Below are positions 63,198 to 64,000 of a DNA stretch of 64,000 bases, in pieces (the stretch's first letter is position 1; each line of letters opens with the position of its first letter). The notes beneath the pieces are model-generated. The model ran no database searches, was not told where the DNA came from, and worked only from the letters and a program-made list of their open reading frames with translations. The position numbers and the translations under genes are program-made. The DNA is from Cephalotus follicularis (lineage: Eukaryota > Streptophyta > Magnoliopsida > Oxalidales > Cephalotaceae), in the NCBI GenBank assembly GCA_001972305.1, contig BDDD01000556.1:434592-498591 (forward strand). Direction: 5' to 3'.

Positions 63198-63691
63198 TCA
63201 AACCTCCATAGCATCCGTGGCTGCATCGTCCGGTGGATCATCGTCGTGGCTGGATGATGAGGATATGAGGCCATCATACACAACAAGGCCTGCGTCAGCA
63301 GTTCTCTTGAAAAATCTCTTTTGACGCCTCCTCATGCTCTCAATGTTCTTCTGCATGCTCTTGATAACATCGAACATCTCATCCATCCCATGTCTTGGAG
63401 GATGCTCATCTGGAATCTGTTGAGGTGGTGGTTCGATCTGTAACGGTGCATTCTCCGCTTCCTCACCAGCCTCGGCTTCTCCCTCCTCTTGCTCAATTCT
63501 ATTTGAATCCTCATCCCTTGTAATCCAAGCACCTGTCCTCTTGTGCTTTTTGAACCCCATTCTAGCGAGGGTTCCTTTTCCCAGCTTATCTGAACTTTGG
63601 AGGTCATTGTGCACCTCTCCAGTGAAGTCCACACCAAAAGACTCTAGAATCCTGGTGATGATATTGCTGTAACCTAGCCTTGCATTCTCCC
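63198..63691 (-). pseudogene. Element S env-like region (C-terminal part)
   Basis: Open on the minus strand from the insertion of the next LTR at 63691. RLGYSNIITRILESFGVDFTGEVHNDLQSSDKLGKGTLARMGFKKHKRTGAWI resembles the (L)xYG...ITRIxxxFGVD...LxRMGF segment found in the 3' 'env-like' or plant transposon proteins of SIRE-type and some Gypsy elements. Then an acidic Glu/Pro-rich linker and a helical MDEMFDVIKSMQKNIESMRRRQKRFFKR segment, ending at 63198. No signal peptide or membrane segment is visible in the part present. The first 16 codons of the longer open frame are LTR sequence. Confidence 0.75.
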
Positions 63692-64000
63692 TGTCACACC
63701 CCGTCTTCCCACAACATAAAAGTGGTAAAGCAATCAACAAATAAATCTGGCTTATGCAAAATTACCATAAATAAAAAACTTTCTGTATCCAACAATCACT
63801 TGCGGAAGCATACGAATATAAGCCAAATTAAAACACATCACGCATCCCATACTACGTGATGCCCACAAAAACAAACATAACTATTGATCGCCCAAAACGG
63901 AGCGCGAAATAATACGATACAAGATAACAAATATCCAATGTTACAAAACCGAATAACATGATAAATGTTCAACAACCCAAAATAAGAGAAAGTAACAAGT
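63692..64000 (-). mobile_element. Gypsy-C-type LTR, runs past window end
   Basis: The plus strand starts TGTCACACCCCGTCTTCC and follows 18412-18720 closely (CATCCCATACTACGTGATGCCC, then CGCCCAAAACGGAGCG). Inserted in the env-like frame after CTCCC (63687-63691), the expected left TSD. Confidence 0.88.

Noticed and set aside
1-64000. Integrated pararetrovirus or other viral sequence
   Set aside because: All RT, integrase and protease pieces have the order and motifs of Ty1/Copia or Ty3/Gypsy elements; no movement or coat protein was seen.

Overview
The window is plant nuclear DNA, probably from an angiosperm with a large, repeat-rich genome. Everything recognisable is transposon: Ty1/Copia and Ty3/Gypsy LTR retrotransposons, a Gag-protease-only retroelement and one CACTA DNA transposon. 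I found no host gene, no RNA gene and no intact autonomous element. The species cannot be named from the sequence. One assembly gap of 794 N lies at 52905-53698.

Layout. (1) 1-14165: Copia-A (+), a Tnt1/Tork-type element. Its protease, integrase, reverse transcriptase (RT) and RNase H can be followed across three insertions: a 516-bp solo LTR (2360-2875), a solo LTR-X (3626-9034, itself split by Gypsy solo LTR-G at 3803-6656) and a solo LTR-A (10400-12624). An LTR-A fragment (1-2092) lies upstream in the opposite orientation to the 10400-12624 copy. (2) 14166-15275: unclassified AT-rich DNA. (3) 15276-17655: LTR-E, cut off by the next element. (4) 17656-51658: Gypsy-B (-), a Tekay/Del-type chromovirus spread over 34 kb. 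Its 3' LTR is split by Gypsy-C debris (18412-25999, which holds solo LTR-D). Its gag is split by a 4.4-kb solo LTR-R (31366-44851), which contains a Gag-protease element (F, 32212-36350) and a CACTA element (38030-42960). Its 5' LTR is a mosaic split by solo LTR-H (48460-51410). (5) 51659-60789: Copia-Y (-), interrupted in integrase by a decayed but nearly complete relative, Copia-X (+, 52255-59622). (6) 60790-61477: LTR-E fragment. (7) 61478-63691: 3' LTR and env-like tail of a SIRE-like element S (-). (8) 63692-64000: start of another Gypsy LTR.

Most nesting junctions are supported by direct reading of 5-bp target-site duplications (TSDs) with TG...CA ends, or a 3-bp TSD for CACTA, and by coding frames that resume across the insertion.

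The most unusual signal is not a gene. Unrelated LTRs of both superfamilies carry clusters of short palindromic motifs with a GTCGAC core, separated by 15-40 bp of unrelated sequence. In several LTRs the cluster lies just upstream of a TATA-like box in the LTR's own orientation. Each LTR has its own 'dialect' of flanking bases. In two related Gypsy-B LTR types the dialect is switched at the same LTR positions while the surrounding LTR is retained. This looks like a shared, homogenising regulatory cassette; its function is inferred, not shown.
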